Assembly (NCBI RefSeq): GCF_042432815.1
Contig: NZ_JBHLWM010000001.1
Coordinates: 1,054,001 to 1,118,000 of the forward strand
DNA: 64,000 nt
Reading direction: 5' to 3'
Origin: Rhodopseudomonas telluris
GTDB taxonomy: Bacteria; Pseudomonadota; Alphaproteobacteria; Rhizobiales; Xanthobacteraceae
The position numbers were made by a program, and so were the translations under genes. A model generated the notes under the pieces. The model saw only the letters and a program-made list of their open reading frames with translations, did no database searches and was not told the DNA's origin. Numbering within the stretch: the stretch's first letter is position 1; each line of letters begins with the position of its first letter. Below are positions 1 to 7,888 of the stretch, in pieces.

Positions 1-423
1 GCCTTGCTGCTCGGCGTGAGCGCGGCCTCCGCGCAGCAGAGCGTTGTCGACAAGACGCAGAAGCTGATGAAGGACAACGGCCGGAACATCATGCAGCTCG
101 GCGCGATGGCCAAGGGCGAGAAGCCCTACGATCAGGCCACCGTCGACGCCGCGCTGAAGCAGTTCGACGAGACCGCGAAGGACCTGCCCAAGCAGTTTCC
201 GGAGAGCGTGAAGGGCCTGAAGGCGACCGACAGCAAGTACAGCGCCTCGCCGAAGATCTGGGAAGAGCGCCCCAAGTTCGACGCCGAGATCGCGACCTTC
301 GCGAAGGCGGTCAACGACGCCAAGGCCAACGTCAAGGACCTCGACACGCTGAAGGCCTCCTTCCCGGCGATCGGCAAGTCTTGCGGCAGCTGCCACGAAG
401 GCTTCCGCCTGAAGGACGGCTAG
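1..423 (+). CDS. Cytochrome c'/c556 family protein (5' end outside window)
   Basis: Periplasmic c-type cytochrome carrying one heme. The heme motif C-G-S-C-H lies close to the C-terminus, which is the hallmark of the cytochrome c' / c556 four-helix-bundle family (PF01322). The visible N-terminus is the end of a signal peptide with an Ala-Ser-Ala-Gln cleavage site, so only the first residues are missing and the true start lies before base 1. The mature part is about 130 residues, normal for the family. The role is likely soluble electron transfer or gas binding, but the sequence does not settle which. A second c-type cytochrome follows in the same direction after a palindromic repeat. Confidence 0.9.
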   Translation, partial: ALLLGVSAASAQQSVVDKTQKLMKDNGRNIMQLGAMAKGEKPYDQATVDAALKQFDETAKDLPKQFPESVKGLKATDSKYSASPKIWEERPKFDAEIATFAKAVNDAKANVKDLDTLKASFPAIGKSCGSCHEGFRLKDG

Positions 424-459
424 TCCGGCGGCGGGTCGCCGGCCGCGTTCACCCGTTTC

Positions 460-548
460 GTGATGGCCGGGCCTGTCCCGGCCATCCACGTCTGCGCGCG
501 GGTTTCTCAACAAGGCGTGGATGCCCGGCTCAAGGCCGGGCGTGACGG
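460..548. repeat. Palindromic intergenic repeat (GGCCGGG / CCCGGCC arms)
   Basis: Two imperfect arms (462-490 and 516-548) carry nested GGCCGGGCC-type hairpins and complementary GATGGCC / GGATGCC and GTCACG / CGTGAC-like ends, so the whole unit can fold back. Repeats of this look are scattered through Rhodopseudomonas and Bradyrhizobium genomes (recalled). It sits between two cytochrome genes and does not encode anything. Confidence 0.6.
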
Positions 549-611
549 GTGAGGAGGTCAGTTGCTGAGAGCGTCGGCCGAGTTTGCGGCGAGGCTCTGA
601 GAGGGTCGAAC

Positions 612-1529
612 GTGGCAAAACGGTTGGGCATTGCTCTGTTGCTGCTGGCGCTGATCGCCGGCGCCGTGCTGTGGGTGTTGACCACGCCTGCGACGATCGC
701 TGCGAGCGCGCTTCCCGACCGAACGCCCGACCTCGCCAACGGCAAGGTCGCATTCGACGCCGGCGGCTGCGCGTCCTGTCATGCTACCCCGGGGCAGGAG
801 GATCGCACCAGGCTGGGCGGGGGGCTGGCGATGACCTCGCCGTTCGGCACTTTCAATGTTCCGAACATCTCGCCGGACCCGGCCACTGGCATCGGCAAAT
901 GGAGCGAGGCGGAGTTCGTCACCGCGGTGATGCGCGGCACCGCGCCCGACGGCGCGCACCTCTATCCGGCGTTTCCCTATCCGTCCTACGCCCACGCCAA
1001 GGTCGACGATGTCCGCGATCTGTTCGCCTACATCAAGACGTTGCCGGCCGTTTCGGCCACGGCGCCGCCGCACGAACTGCCGTTCCCGTTCAATATCCGC
1101 CGCGCTGTCGGGCTGTGGAAACTGCTGTTCTTCGACACCAAACCGTTCACGCCGGATCCGGCGCAGAGCGCGCAATGGAATCGCGGCGCATATCTGGTCA
1201 ATAGCCTCGGCCACTGCGCCGAGTGCCACAGCCCGCGCAATGCGCTCGGCGGCATCGTCAGCGCCCAGCGGTTTGCGGGTGGGCCTGATCCGGAAGGCAA
1301 GGGCTGGGTGCCGAACATCACCCAGAAGGGCCTCAAGGACTGGAGCGAGAAGGATCTCGCCTATTTCCTGGAGAGCGGCATGACGCCGGACGGCGACAGC
1401 GCCGGCGGTTCGATGGCGCGGGTGATCCGCAACACGTCGCTCCTGAGCGCCGAGGATCGCGCCGCCATCGCCGTCTATCTGAAGTCGCTGCCGCCGGTCG
1501 ACGGACCAGCACGGCCGCCGCGAAAGTGA
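612..1529 (+). CDS. Membrane-anchored diheme c-type cytochrome
   Basis: About 305 residues with an N-terminal hydrophobic signal/anchor (residues 5-28) followed by two cytochrome c domains, each with a CxxCH heme site (C-A-S-C-H near residue 55 and C-A-E-C-H near 205). The layout matches the cytochrome subunits of membrane-bound alcohol/aldehyde dehydrogenases and related gluconate-type dehydrogenases, which pass electrons to the respiratory chain. No dehydrogenase gene is adjacent, so the partner is unknown. I chose GTG 612, preceded by GAGAGGG, because it gives a clean signal segment; a longer reading from 549 adds an unlikely leader. Confidence 0.85.
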   Translation: MAKRLGIALLLLALIAGAVLWVLTTPATIAASALPDRTPDLANGKVAFDAGGCASCHATPGQEDRTRLGGGLAMTSPFGTFNVPNISPDPATGIGKWSEAEFVTAVMRGTAPDGAHLYPAFPYPSYAHAKVDDVRDLFAYIKTLPAVSATAPPHELPFPFNIRRAVGLWKLLFFDTKPFTPDPAQSAQWNRGAYLVNSLGHCAECHSPRNALGGIVSAQRFAGGPDPEGKGWVPNITQKGLKDWSEKDLAYFLESGMTPDGDSAGGSMARVIRNTSLLSAEDRAAIAVYLKSLPPVDGPARPPRK

Positions 1530-1539
1530 AGCGCCGACA

Positions 1540-1785
1540 TTACTTCGGGCCAAACGCCTTGAAGGTGATGATGGTGTGGGTGTCCTTGATGCCCGGAATC
1601 ACCTGGACCTTCTCGGCGACGAAATGGCCGATGTCGGTGGTGCGATCGACGTAAAACTTCACCAGCAGATCGTAGTCGCCTGCGGTCGAATAGATCTCCG
1701 ACGCGATCTCCGCTTCGGCAATGGCGTTCGCCACCGCATAGGATTTGCCGAGTTCGCATTTGAACTGAACGAAAAACGGGACCAT
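1540..1785 (-). CDS. Stand-alone Lrp/AsnC ligand-binding (RAM) domain protein
   Basis: 81 residues that cover only the C-terminal effector-binding domain of Lrp/AsnC regulators (PF01037); there is no helix-turn-helix. The pattern FVQFKCELGKSY, EIYSTAGDYDLLVKF and IPGIKDTHTIITF is typical. Such stand-alone RAM proteins bind amino acids and may form ring oligomers or modify full-length Lrp proteins. ATG 1785 has GGAGAAG upstream; a longer reading frame to 1941 adds sequence that looks non-coding. The gene converges on the diheme cytochrome gene with a 10-bp gap and diverges from thiD. Confidence 0.85.
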   Translation of the reverse strand: MVPFFVQFKCELGKSYAVANAIAEAEIASEIYSTAGDYDLLVKFYVDRTTDIGHFVAEKVQVIPGIKDTHTIITFKAFGPK

Positions 1786-1934
1786 CGCGTTGTCTTCTCC
1801 GGGGCTTGATCGGGCGCCATCAAGCCCAAAACGGCGGTACGAGGCAAGCTTGCAGCCGTCGAGGGGGCACGATACCACGGATTGTGCACTTTGGGGTCGG
1901 CAGGCCCCCATCCTCGGACGACGACGGGCGAGAC

Positions 1935-2735
1935 ATGGCAATTCCGATCGCAGTGACGATCGCTGGGTCCGATTCGAGTGGCGGCGCGGGTATCCAGGCC
2001 GACCTCAAATCGTTCTCCGCCAATGGCGTGTATGGCGCCTCGGTGATCACTGCGCTGACCGCCCAGAACACGCTCGGCGTCACCGGCATTCATGCGGTAC
2101 CAGCCGACTTCGTCACCGCGCAGATCGACGCCGTCTTCAGCGACCTCGCGGTGGCAGCCGTCAAGATCGGCATGGTGGCTCAGCGGCCGGTGATCGAAGC
2201 GATCGCCGAGGGGCTTGCGCGCTGGTCGCCGCCCAACGTGGTGCTCGATCCGGTGATGGTAGCGACTTCCGGCGATCGGCTCATCGACGACGACTGTATC
2301 GACGCATTGCGGACCATGCTGATTCCGCGCGCACGGGTCATCACGCCGAATCTCCCTGAGGCCGCGGCCCTGCTGGACGACGCCATGGCCGAGGATCAGG
2401 GTGCGATCGAACGACAGGGCGCCGCGCTTCTCGCGCTCGGCTGCGAGGCGGTGCTGATCAAAGGCGGCCACGGCGTCGGTCCGACCAGCACGGACTACTT
2501 GTTCAGCGCCGCCGGCCCCCTCGTCTTGATGGCGCCGCGGATCGCGACCCGCAACACCCATGGCACCGGTTGTTCCCTGTCCTCCGCCATCGCCGCGCAC
2601 CTGGCCCGCGGCGAGGAACTCGATCTCGCGGTCGGCCACGCCAAGGCTTGGGTGAGCGAGGCGATCGCGACTGCGGATCGGCTGGAAATCGGCAAGGGCC
2701 ATGGGCCAATTCACCACTTCCACGCCTTCGAATAG
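1935..2735 (+). CDS. thiD: Hydroxymethylpyrimidine/phosphomethylpyrimidine kinase
   Basis: Phosphorylates HMP and HMP-phosphate to HMP-diphosphate in thiamine biosynthesis, in the cytoplasm. The 266-residue ribokinase-fold protein begins with the family signature AGSDSSGGAGIQADLK (residues 10-25) and has the anion-hole / catalytic segment NTHGTGC-SLSSAIAAHLA near residues 210-225. ATG 1935 is chosen because homologues begin just before the AGSDSS motif; the extension to 1806 has no family similarity. The two thiamine-diphosphate enzymes elsewhere in the window would use the final cofactor, but there is no operon link. Confidence 0.95.
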   Translation: MAIPIAVTIAGSDSSGGAGIQADLKSFSANGVYGASVITALTAQNTLGVTGIHAVPADFVTAQIDAVFSDLAVAAVKIGMVAQRPVIEAIAEGLARWSPPNVVLDPVMVATSGDRLIDDDCIDALRTMLIPRARVITPNLPEAAALLDDAMAEDQGAIERQGAALLALGCEAVLIKGGHGVGPTSTDYLFSAAGPLVLMAPRIATRNTHGTGCSLSSAIAAHLARGEELDLAVGHAKAWVSEAIATADRLEIGKGHGPIHHFHAFE

Positions 2736-2840
2736 TTCCCGCACAAAGTCGATACACGCCGTCGTTGAGGCGGCGCGGAATTAACGCAAATGGCGGCACG
2801 AATCCGTGCCGAGCGCGTTAGCGGGGTCCAAGGAGTCCCG

Positions 2841-3509
2841 ATGACGCCACCCAGTTTGTCCGACCGTTTCCGCAATTTCATTCATCAGGCCGAATTCCCC
2901 TGCGTCGGTGCCAAATCCGCCCTCGCCAAGGGCACGCTGGACGTGCTGCTGGCGCGGGATATCCGGTCCAATTGGGATGACCGACGGATCTATGACGGCA
3001 TCACCAAGGTCGTCGAAGAGTACAGGGCGGACCGTGCGCTGTTCAGAAGCTTCGCGGTGATTTTCGAGGGGCCCGACCAAATCGACGAAAAGACCTTCGA
3101 GAAGCATTTGTGGGCGCGGGCCGAAAGCCTGACCAACAAGGACACCTGGCTCGGCAAGCCGCACGATCAGCGCGTCAGCAGCGATCCGAGCAATCCGCAT
3201 TTCTCGCTGAGCTTCGGCGAGGAAGCGTTCTTCATCGTCGGCTTGCATCCGCATGCGAGCCGGCCCGCGCGGCGGTTCGAGCGGCCGGTGCTGGTGTTCA
3301 ATCTGCACGATCAGTTCGAGCAACTACGCCAGCAAGGTCTCTATGAAAAAATGCGCGAGAAGATCATCGCGCGCGATATCGCCTTGGCTGGATCGCCGAA
3401 TCCGATGCTGGCGCGCCATGGCGTCATCTCGGAAGCGCGTCAGTACAGCGGCCGGGTCATTGCCGAGCCGGAATGGGTTTGTCCGTTTCATCCCGTGGAA
3501 CGGGCATGA
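2841..3509 (+). CDS. YqcI/YcgG (GntA-like) family putative heme-dependent N-oxygenase
   Basis: 222 residues with the FPCVGAKSAL motif (residues 19-28) and the central EEAFFIVGLHPHASRPARRF segment of family PF08892. A characterised member, GntA of guanitoxin biosynthesis, is a heme-dependent N-hydroxylase acting on a guanidino compound (established knowledge, recalled). The substrate here is unknown. The start ATG 2841 has an excellent AAGGAG ribosome site at 2830-2835. The stop codon overlaps the start of the DUF1989 gene by four bases (ATGA), so the two are translationally coupled and probably work on the same substrate. Confidence 0.8.
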   Translation: MTPPSLSDRFRNFIHQAEFPCVGAKSALAKGTLDVLLARDIRSNWDDRRIYDGITKVVEEYRADRALFRSFAVIFEGPDQIDEKTFEKHLWARAESLTNKDTWLGKPHDQRVSSDPSNPHFSLSFGEEAFFIVGLHPHASRPARRFERPVLVFNLHDQFEQLRQQGLYEKMREKIIARDIALAGSPNPMLARHGVISEARQYSGRVIAEPEWVCPFHPVERA

Positions 3510-4090
3510 CGGTGACAACGATTCCGCCGCGGTCCGGCACCGCGTTCCGGCTGGCGAAGGGCGAGTGCCTGACCGTTATCGATCCGCAGGGCGAGCAGGT
3601 CGCCGACCTCGTCGTTTTCAACGCGCAGGATATTCGCGAAGCGATCTCTTCGGGCCGAAGCCTGGACTATGCCAGCAAGCTCTATCTGACGACCGGCGAC
3701 CTGATCTACTCGAACCGCAGCAACGTCGTGCTGACCATCGTCGAGGATACGGTCGGCCGTCACGACTTCCTGCTGACACCGTGTTCGCGCGACACGTTCA
3801 GGATCATCTATCACGACGAACATCCGCATCAGGGCTGCTTCGGAAACCTTGAAGCTGCTCTCGCGCCTTATGGAGTGGCGTCCGATGCGATCCCGGTGGC
3901 ATTCAACTGTTTCATGAATGTCGTCATCGCGCCGGCGACCGGGGCCCTGACCGTTGAGGCTCCGCTCAGCCGCGCCGGCGACTACGTGAAGTTCTGCGCC
4001 GAGATGGATCTCATTGTCGGCCTCACGGCCTGTTCGGCCCTGCAGTCCAACAATTATTCCTTCAAGCCGATCGAATACCGCATCGACTGA
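3506..4090 (+). CDS. DUF1989 / urea-carboxylase-associated family protein
   Basis: 194 residues of the DUF1989 (PF09347) family: an N-terminal PPRSGTAFRLAKGE strand, DPQGEQVADLVVFN, and the conserved Cys/His region LTPCSRDTF ... HPHQGCFGNL around residues 95-120, suggesting a metal site. Family members include the subunits of carboxyguanidine deiminase (CgdA/CgdB) in guanidine breakdown (recalled). The start codon sits inside the stop of the upstream YcgG-family gene. The pair suggests oxidation and hydrolytic deimination, or a similar step, of a guanidino or amino compound; this is inference. Confidence 0.8.
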   Translation: MTVTTIPPRSGTAFRLAKGECLTVIDPQGEQVADLVVFNAQDIREAISSGRSLDYASKLYLTTGDLIYSNRSNVVLTIVEDTVGRHDFLLTPCSRDTFRIIYHDEHPHQGCFGNLEAALAPYGVASDAIPVAFNCFMNVVIAPATGALTVEAPLSRAGDYVKFCAEMDLIVGLTACSALQSNNYSFKPIEYRID

Positions 4091-4141
4091 TCCCTGCTGA
4101 GCCGGAACGGCACCAGGAGGGCCTTGTTCCGGAAGAGTTTT

Positions 4142-4168
4142 CCCCGCCTTCGACTAAGGCCGGGGAGG
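4142..4168. other. GC hairpin upstream of the methyltransferase gene
   Basis: CCCCGCCTT and AAGGCCGGGG arms can pair around a short loop. There is no T-tract on the plus strand, so it is not a convincing terminator for the DUF1989 gene. It could act as an untranslated-leader structure. Confidence 0.3.
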
Positions 4169-4225
4169 ACCCGGGACGGGTTGTCGCAGCACCGTCGCAC
4201 TCCGCTGCTAATTCGGAAATCACTG

Positions 4226-4909
4226 ATGATTTCCAGATTCGTGACGGACCCGATGACTCCCGACCTCGACAAATCCCTGGTGGAAACCGCCTACGCGCGC
4301 TGGGCCCCGATCTATGACGCGGTGTGCGGACCGGTGATGGTCAAGGGACGCCGCGCCGCCGCAGCGGAAGCGCGCATGCAGGGCGGCAAGATCCTCGAAG
4401 TCGGCGTCGGTACCGGCCTGTCGTTCGACGACTACGATGCCTCCACCGAGATCACCGGGATCGACCTGAGCGAACCGATGCTGGAGAAGGCGCGCGCCAA
4501 GATGGCGACCGGCCGCTATCCGTGGGTCAAGGACGTGCGCCGGATGGATGCGCACCGGATGGAATTCGCCGATGCGAGCTTCGACTGCGTCGTCGCGCAA
4601 TTCGTCATCACGCTGGTCGAGAATCCCGAGCAGGTGCTTTCGGAATGCCACCGCGTCGTGAAGCCCGGTGGTCGTATCATCCTGGTGAATCACTTGTACT
4701 CCGAAGTCGGTGTCGCTGCCGCGGTCGAGCGGTGGGCCGCACAGAAGACGCGCGGACTCGGGCTGCGCCCGGAATTTCCGTTCGCGCGACTGCAGGCCTG
4801 GGCGCAGGCCAACAGCGACGCAATCCTGGTCGAGCGGCGCAAGATCAAGCCGTTCGGCATCTACACGCTGGTGTGCTTCGAACGAGCCGGCCCGTCGCTG
4901 GCAGCGTGA
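4226..4909 (+). CDS. Class I SAM methyltransferase, PmtA-like (phospholipid N-methyltransferase candidate)
   Basis: About 227 residues. Motif I is ILEVGVGTGLSF, motif post I is ITGIDLSEPMLEKAR, and VVKPGGRIILVNH is the usual strand-loop after it. The N-terminal AYARWAPIYDAVCGPV resembles the start of bacterial phosphatidylethanolamine N-methyltransferases (PmtA), which methylate PE to phosphatidylcholine at the inner membrane. Ubiquinone-type methyltransferase is the alternative. The start is uncertain: ATG 4226, GTG 4241 and ATG 4253 are all in frame. The next two genes are probably lipid-remodelling enzymes, which supports a lipid role. Confidence 0.7.
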   Translation: MISRFVTDPMTPDLDKSLVETAYARWAPIYDAVCGPVMVKGRRAAAAEARMQGGKILEVGVGTGLSFDDYDASTEITGIDLSEPMLEKARAKMATGRYPWVKDVRRMDAHRMEFADASFDCVVAQFVITLVENPEQVLSECHRVVKPGGRIILVNHLYSEVGVAAAVERWAAQKTRGLGLRPEFPFARLQAWAQANSDAILVERRKIKPFGIYTLVCFERAGPSLAA

Positions 4910-4962
4910 AGCCATCGCATTGTCATTCGCTGCCGCCGGCAGCCTGGCATGGGACAAAGACG

Positions 4963-5760
4963 ATGAGCGACGACGGACCGGAACGGCGTTTCCGTACGCT
5001 TTTCATTTCAGACGTACATCTCGGCGCGCGGGGCTCGCAGACCCATCTGCTGCTCGACTTCCTGCGCGTCCACGATGCCGACACGATCTATCTGGTCGGT
5101 GATATCATCGACGGCTGGGCGCTCAAGTCGAGCTGGTACTGGCCGCAGTCGCACAACGATTTCGCCCAGAAGATGCTGCGCAAGGTGCGCAAGGGTGCGC
5201 GGGTCGTCTACATCCCCGGCAATCACGACGAGTTCCTGCGCTCTTACTACGGCACGCATTTCGGCGGCATCGAGGTCGCCGAAAGCGCGATCCACACCGG
5301 AGCGGACGGCCGGCGCTATCTGGTGATTCACGGCGACATGTTCGACCTCGTGGTCCAGAATGCGCGCTGGCTCGCGCATGTCGGCGACAAGGCCTACGAT
5401 CTGGCGATCCGGCTCAACCGGATCGTCGCCGCGTTGCGCCGCTGGGCGGGCGTGCCGTACTGGTCGCTGTCGCAGTGGGCCAAGCTCAAGGTCAAGAACG
5501 CGGTGAACTACATCGGCGCGTTCGAGCAGACGCTGGCTCAGGAAGCGCGCCGCCACGGCACCGATGGCGTGATCTGCGGCCACATCCACACCGCGGCGAT
5601 CCGTGACGATCACGGCATCCACTACATGAACTGCGGCGACTGGGTCGAAAGCTGCACCGCGCTGGTCGAGCACGACGACGGCCGGTTCGAGATCATCACC
5701 TGGACCGATCCGCTGAAGCGCAACCTGCCGGTCGCAGCGGTGGCGGCACGAGCCGCCTGA
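4963..5760 (+). CDS. plcP: Metallophosphoesterase, PlcP-like phospholipase C (UDP-diacylglucosamine diphosphatase family)
   Basis: 265 residues with all calcineurin-type metal motifs: DVH (D17, H19), GD (46-47), GNHDE (86-90), HGDMFD and GHIHTA. Genes of this type are usually annotated LpxH-like, but the version next to an Agt-type glycosyltransferase corresponds to PlcP of Sinorhizobium and marine bacteria, which removes the head group from phospholipids under phosphate starvation to give diacylglycerol (recalled). Its stop codon shares one base with the start of the next gene (TGATG), indicating translational coupling. I see no convincing Pho box in the preceding gap. Confidence 0.75.
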   Translation: MSDDGPERRFRTLFISDVHLGARGSQTHLLLDFLRVHDADTIYLVGDIIDGWALKSSWYWPQSHNDFAQKMLRKVRKGARVVYIPGNHDEFLRSYYGTHFGGIEVAESAIHTGADGRRYLVIHGDMFDLVVQNARWLAHVGDKAYDLAIRLNRIVAALRRWAGVPYWSLSQWAKLKVKNAVNYIGAFEQTLAQEARRHGTDGVICGHIHTAAIRDDHGIHYMNCGDWVESCTALVEHDDGRFEIITWTDPLKRNLPVAAVAARAA

Positions 5761-6818
5761 TGCGGGTTCTGATCGCCACCGACGCGTGGCATCCGCAGGT
5801 CAACGGGGTGGTGCGGACGCTTACGATGATGGCCGAGGCCGCCAAGGGGCTCGGCGTCGAGATCGTGTTCCTCACGCCCGAGACGTTCCCGACCGTGCGG
5901 CTGCCGAGCTATCCGGATCTGCGGATCGCGATTCCGAACCCCGCAAAGGTCGCCCGGCTGATCAGCGCGGCCCAGGCCGACTGCATCCACATCGCGACCG
6001 AGGGGCCGATCGGACTGGCGGCGCGGCGCTACTGCCGCAAGCGCGGCCTGCGCTTCACCACCAGCTTCCACACCCGCTTTCCGGAATACGTCTCGGCGCG
6101 CGCGCCGATTCCGGAGTCCTGGGTCTGGGCGCTGCTCCGCCGCTTCCACGGCGCCAGCCACGCGGTGATGGCGGCAACTCCGGCGCTCGCCGATGAACTC
6201 CGCGGTCGCGGATTCCACAACGTCGTGCTGTGGCCGCGCGGCGTCGATAGTGAGTTGTTCCATCCGCGCGAAGCTGTCGACCTCGGCCTGCCACGGCCGG
6301 TGTTCCTCTCGGTCGGACGGGTCGCGGTCGAGAAGAACCTTGAGGCATTCCTCTCGCTCGACCTGCCCGGCACCAAGGTCGTGGTCGGCGACGGCCCGGC
6401 GCGCGCCGCGCTGCAGCGCGATTTTCCGCAAGCCGTCTTTCTCGGCGCCAAACAGGGCGAGGCGCTGGCGCAGGTCTATGCTTCGGCCGATGTCTTCGTC
6501 TTCCCGAGCCAGACCGATACCTACGGGCTGGTCCTGCTCGAGGCGCTCGCCAGCGGTGTTCCGGTAGCCGCGTTTCCGGTGACTGGGCCGCGGGACGTGA
6601 TCGGCGATGCGCCGGTCGGCGTGCTCAGCGACGATCTGCGGCAGGCTTGCCTCGGGGCGTTGTCGATCTCGCGCGAGGCGTGCCTTCAGTTTGCCGCAGA
6701 GCACACGTGGGCTGCCTCGGCCCGCGCTTTCATCGACAACGTCACCCGGGTCTGGCTGATGGACCCGGGGCCGGCTTTGTCTCGGGAAACCGCCAAGCCG
6801 CGCAGCCTGGTCGCCTGA
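5760..6818 (+). CDS. agt: Glycosyltransferase family 4, Agt-like diacylglycerol glycosyltransferase
   Basis: 352 residues, GT-B fold. The N-terminus ATDAWHPQVNGVVRTL and the FTTSFHTRFPEY segment are typical of the glycosyltransferases that make monoglycosyl diacylglycerols; the C-terminal nucleotide-sugar site is PSQTDTYGLVLLEALASGVPV. The expected reaction is transfer of glucose or glucuronic acid to the diacylglycerol released by the coupled PlcP-like enzyme, replacing phospholipids with glycolipids at the cytoplasmic membrane. Substrate assignment is inference from context. The gene overlaps the preceding stop by one base. Confidence 0.75.
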   Translation: MRVLIATDAWHPQVNGVVRTLTMMAEAAKGLGVEIVFLTPETFPTVRLPSYPDLRIAIPNPAKVARLISAAQADCIHIATEGPIGLAARRYCRKRGLRFTTSFHTRFPEYVSARAPIPESWVWALLRRFHGASHAVMAATPALADELRGRGFHNVVLWPRGVDSELFHPREAVDLGLPRPVFLSVGRVAVEKNLEAFLSLDLPGTKVVVGDGPARAALQRDFPQAVFLGAKQGEALAQVYASADVFVFPSQTDTYGLVLLEALASGVPVAAFPVTGPRDVIGDAPVGVLSDDLRQACLGALSISREACLQFAAEHTWAASARAFIDNVTRVWLMDPGPALSRETAKPRSLVA

Positions 6819-6873
6819 CGCCTCAAGGCAACGTGCGTTGCCGGCCGTCGATGCGCAGCGTTACTGTCAGGCC

Positions 6874-7860
6874 ATGATGGATTCTGTTTCGCTGCCGATC
6901 ACCGCCGCCGATATCGAAGCGGCGGCAGGAGTTCTCGCACCCTATGCGGTTCGAACGCCGCTTTTGACTTCGCCTGCGCTCGACGCCGTCACTGGCGCGC
7001 GGGTGTATCTGAAGCCGGAGATGTTGCAGCGGACCGGCTCGTTCAAATTCCGCGGCGCCTTCAACAAGCTGTCGTCGATCCCGCAGGCGGCACGGGCTGG
7101 AGGCGTGGTGGCGTTTTCCTCGGGCAATCACGCCCAGGGCGTCGCCGCGGCCGCGCAGATCCTCGGCATGCGCGCCACCATCGTGATGCCCGCCGACGCA
7201 CCGCTGTCGAAGCGCGAGCGCACCAAGGGCTACGGCGCCGAGGTGGTTCTGTATGATCGCGACCGCGAGGATCGTGAGGCGATCGCCCGCGACATCGCGA
7301 GCAGCCGCGGCGCCACGCTGGTGCCGCCTTATGACGATCCGAAGGTGATCGCCGGGCAGGGGACGGTCGGTCGCGAGATTGCAGCCGATCTCGCCGCACT
7401 GGGCGCCACGCCGGACATCGTGGTCGCGCCGGCTTCCGGCGGCGGCCTGGTGGCCGGCACCGCACTCGCAGTGACGACACGCTTCCCGGAAGCTGCGGTG
7501 ATGTCGGCCGAGCCCGAAGCCTTCGACGACCACGCCCGCTCGATCGCGGCCGGCCGCCGCGAACCCCACAAGGCCGAGGGTCGCACAATCTGTGACGCGC
7601 TGATGGCGTCGATCCCCGGTGAACTCACCTTTGCGATCAACCAGCAGCTTCTGTCGCGGGGCGTGATCGCTTCGGATGCCGAGGTTGCGACGGCCGTCGC
7701 GTTTGCGTTTCGCGAGTTGAAGCTGGTGGTCGAGCCTGGCGGCGCCGTCGCACTCGCTGCGCTGCTGGCCGATCGCCTCGATGCCCGCGGCAAGACCGTC
7801 GCGATCGTGCTGTCGGGCGGCAACGTCGACGCCGACCTGTTTGCCGAACTGATCGCCTAG
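6874..7860 (+). CDS. PLP-dependent threonine/serine dehydratase
   Basis: About 328 residues, fold type II PLP enzyme. The cofactor lysine lies in TGSFKFRGAFNK (K58), FSSGNHAQGVA contacts substrate, and the PASGGGLVAGTAL loop binds the PLP phosphate. It lacks the C-terminal ACT-like regulatory domain of biosynthetic IlvA, so it is a short catabolic-type threonine dehydratase or serine racemase/dehydratase. It deaminates threonine/serine to 2-oxo acids in the cytoplasm. The ATG pair at 6874/6877 fits the family N-terminus. It follows agt by 55 bp and could be in the same transcript. Confidence 0.85.
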   Translation: MMDSVSLPITAADIEAAAGVLAPYAVRTPLLTSPALDAVTGARVYLKPEMLQRTGSFKFRGAFNKLSSIPQAARAGGVVAFSSGNHAQGVAAAAQILGMRATIVMPADAPLSKRERTKGYGAEVVLYDRDREDREAIARDIASSRGATLVPPYDDPKVIAGQGTVGREIAADLAALGATPDIVVAPASGGGLVAGTALAVTTRFPEAAVMSAEPEAFDDHARSIAAGRREPHKAEGRTICDALMASIPGELTFAINQQLLSRGVIASDAEVATAVAFAFRELKLVVEPGGAVALAALLADRLDARGKTVAIVLSGGNVDADLFAELIA

Positions 7861-7888
7861 AGCGAGAAAACGCCGTCGGGCCAGCCGC

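Noticed and set aside
4910..4962. Pho box before the PlcP-like gene
   Set aside because: A single TGTCAT half occurs, without a second half at the required spacing.
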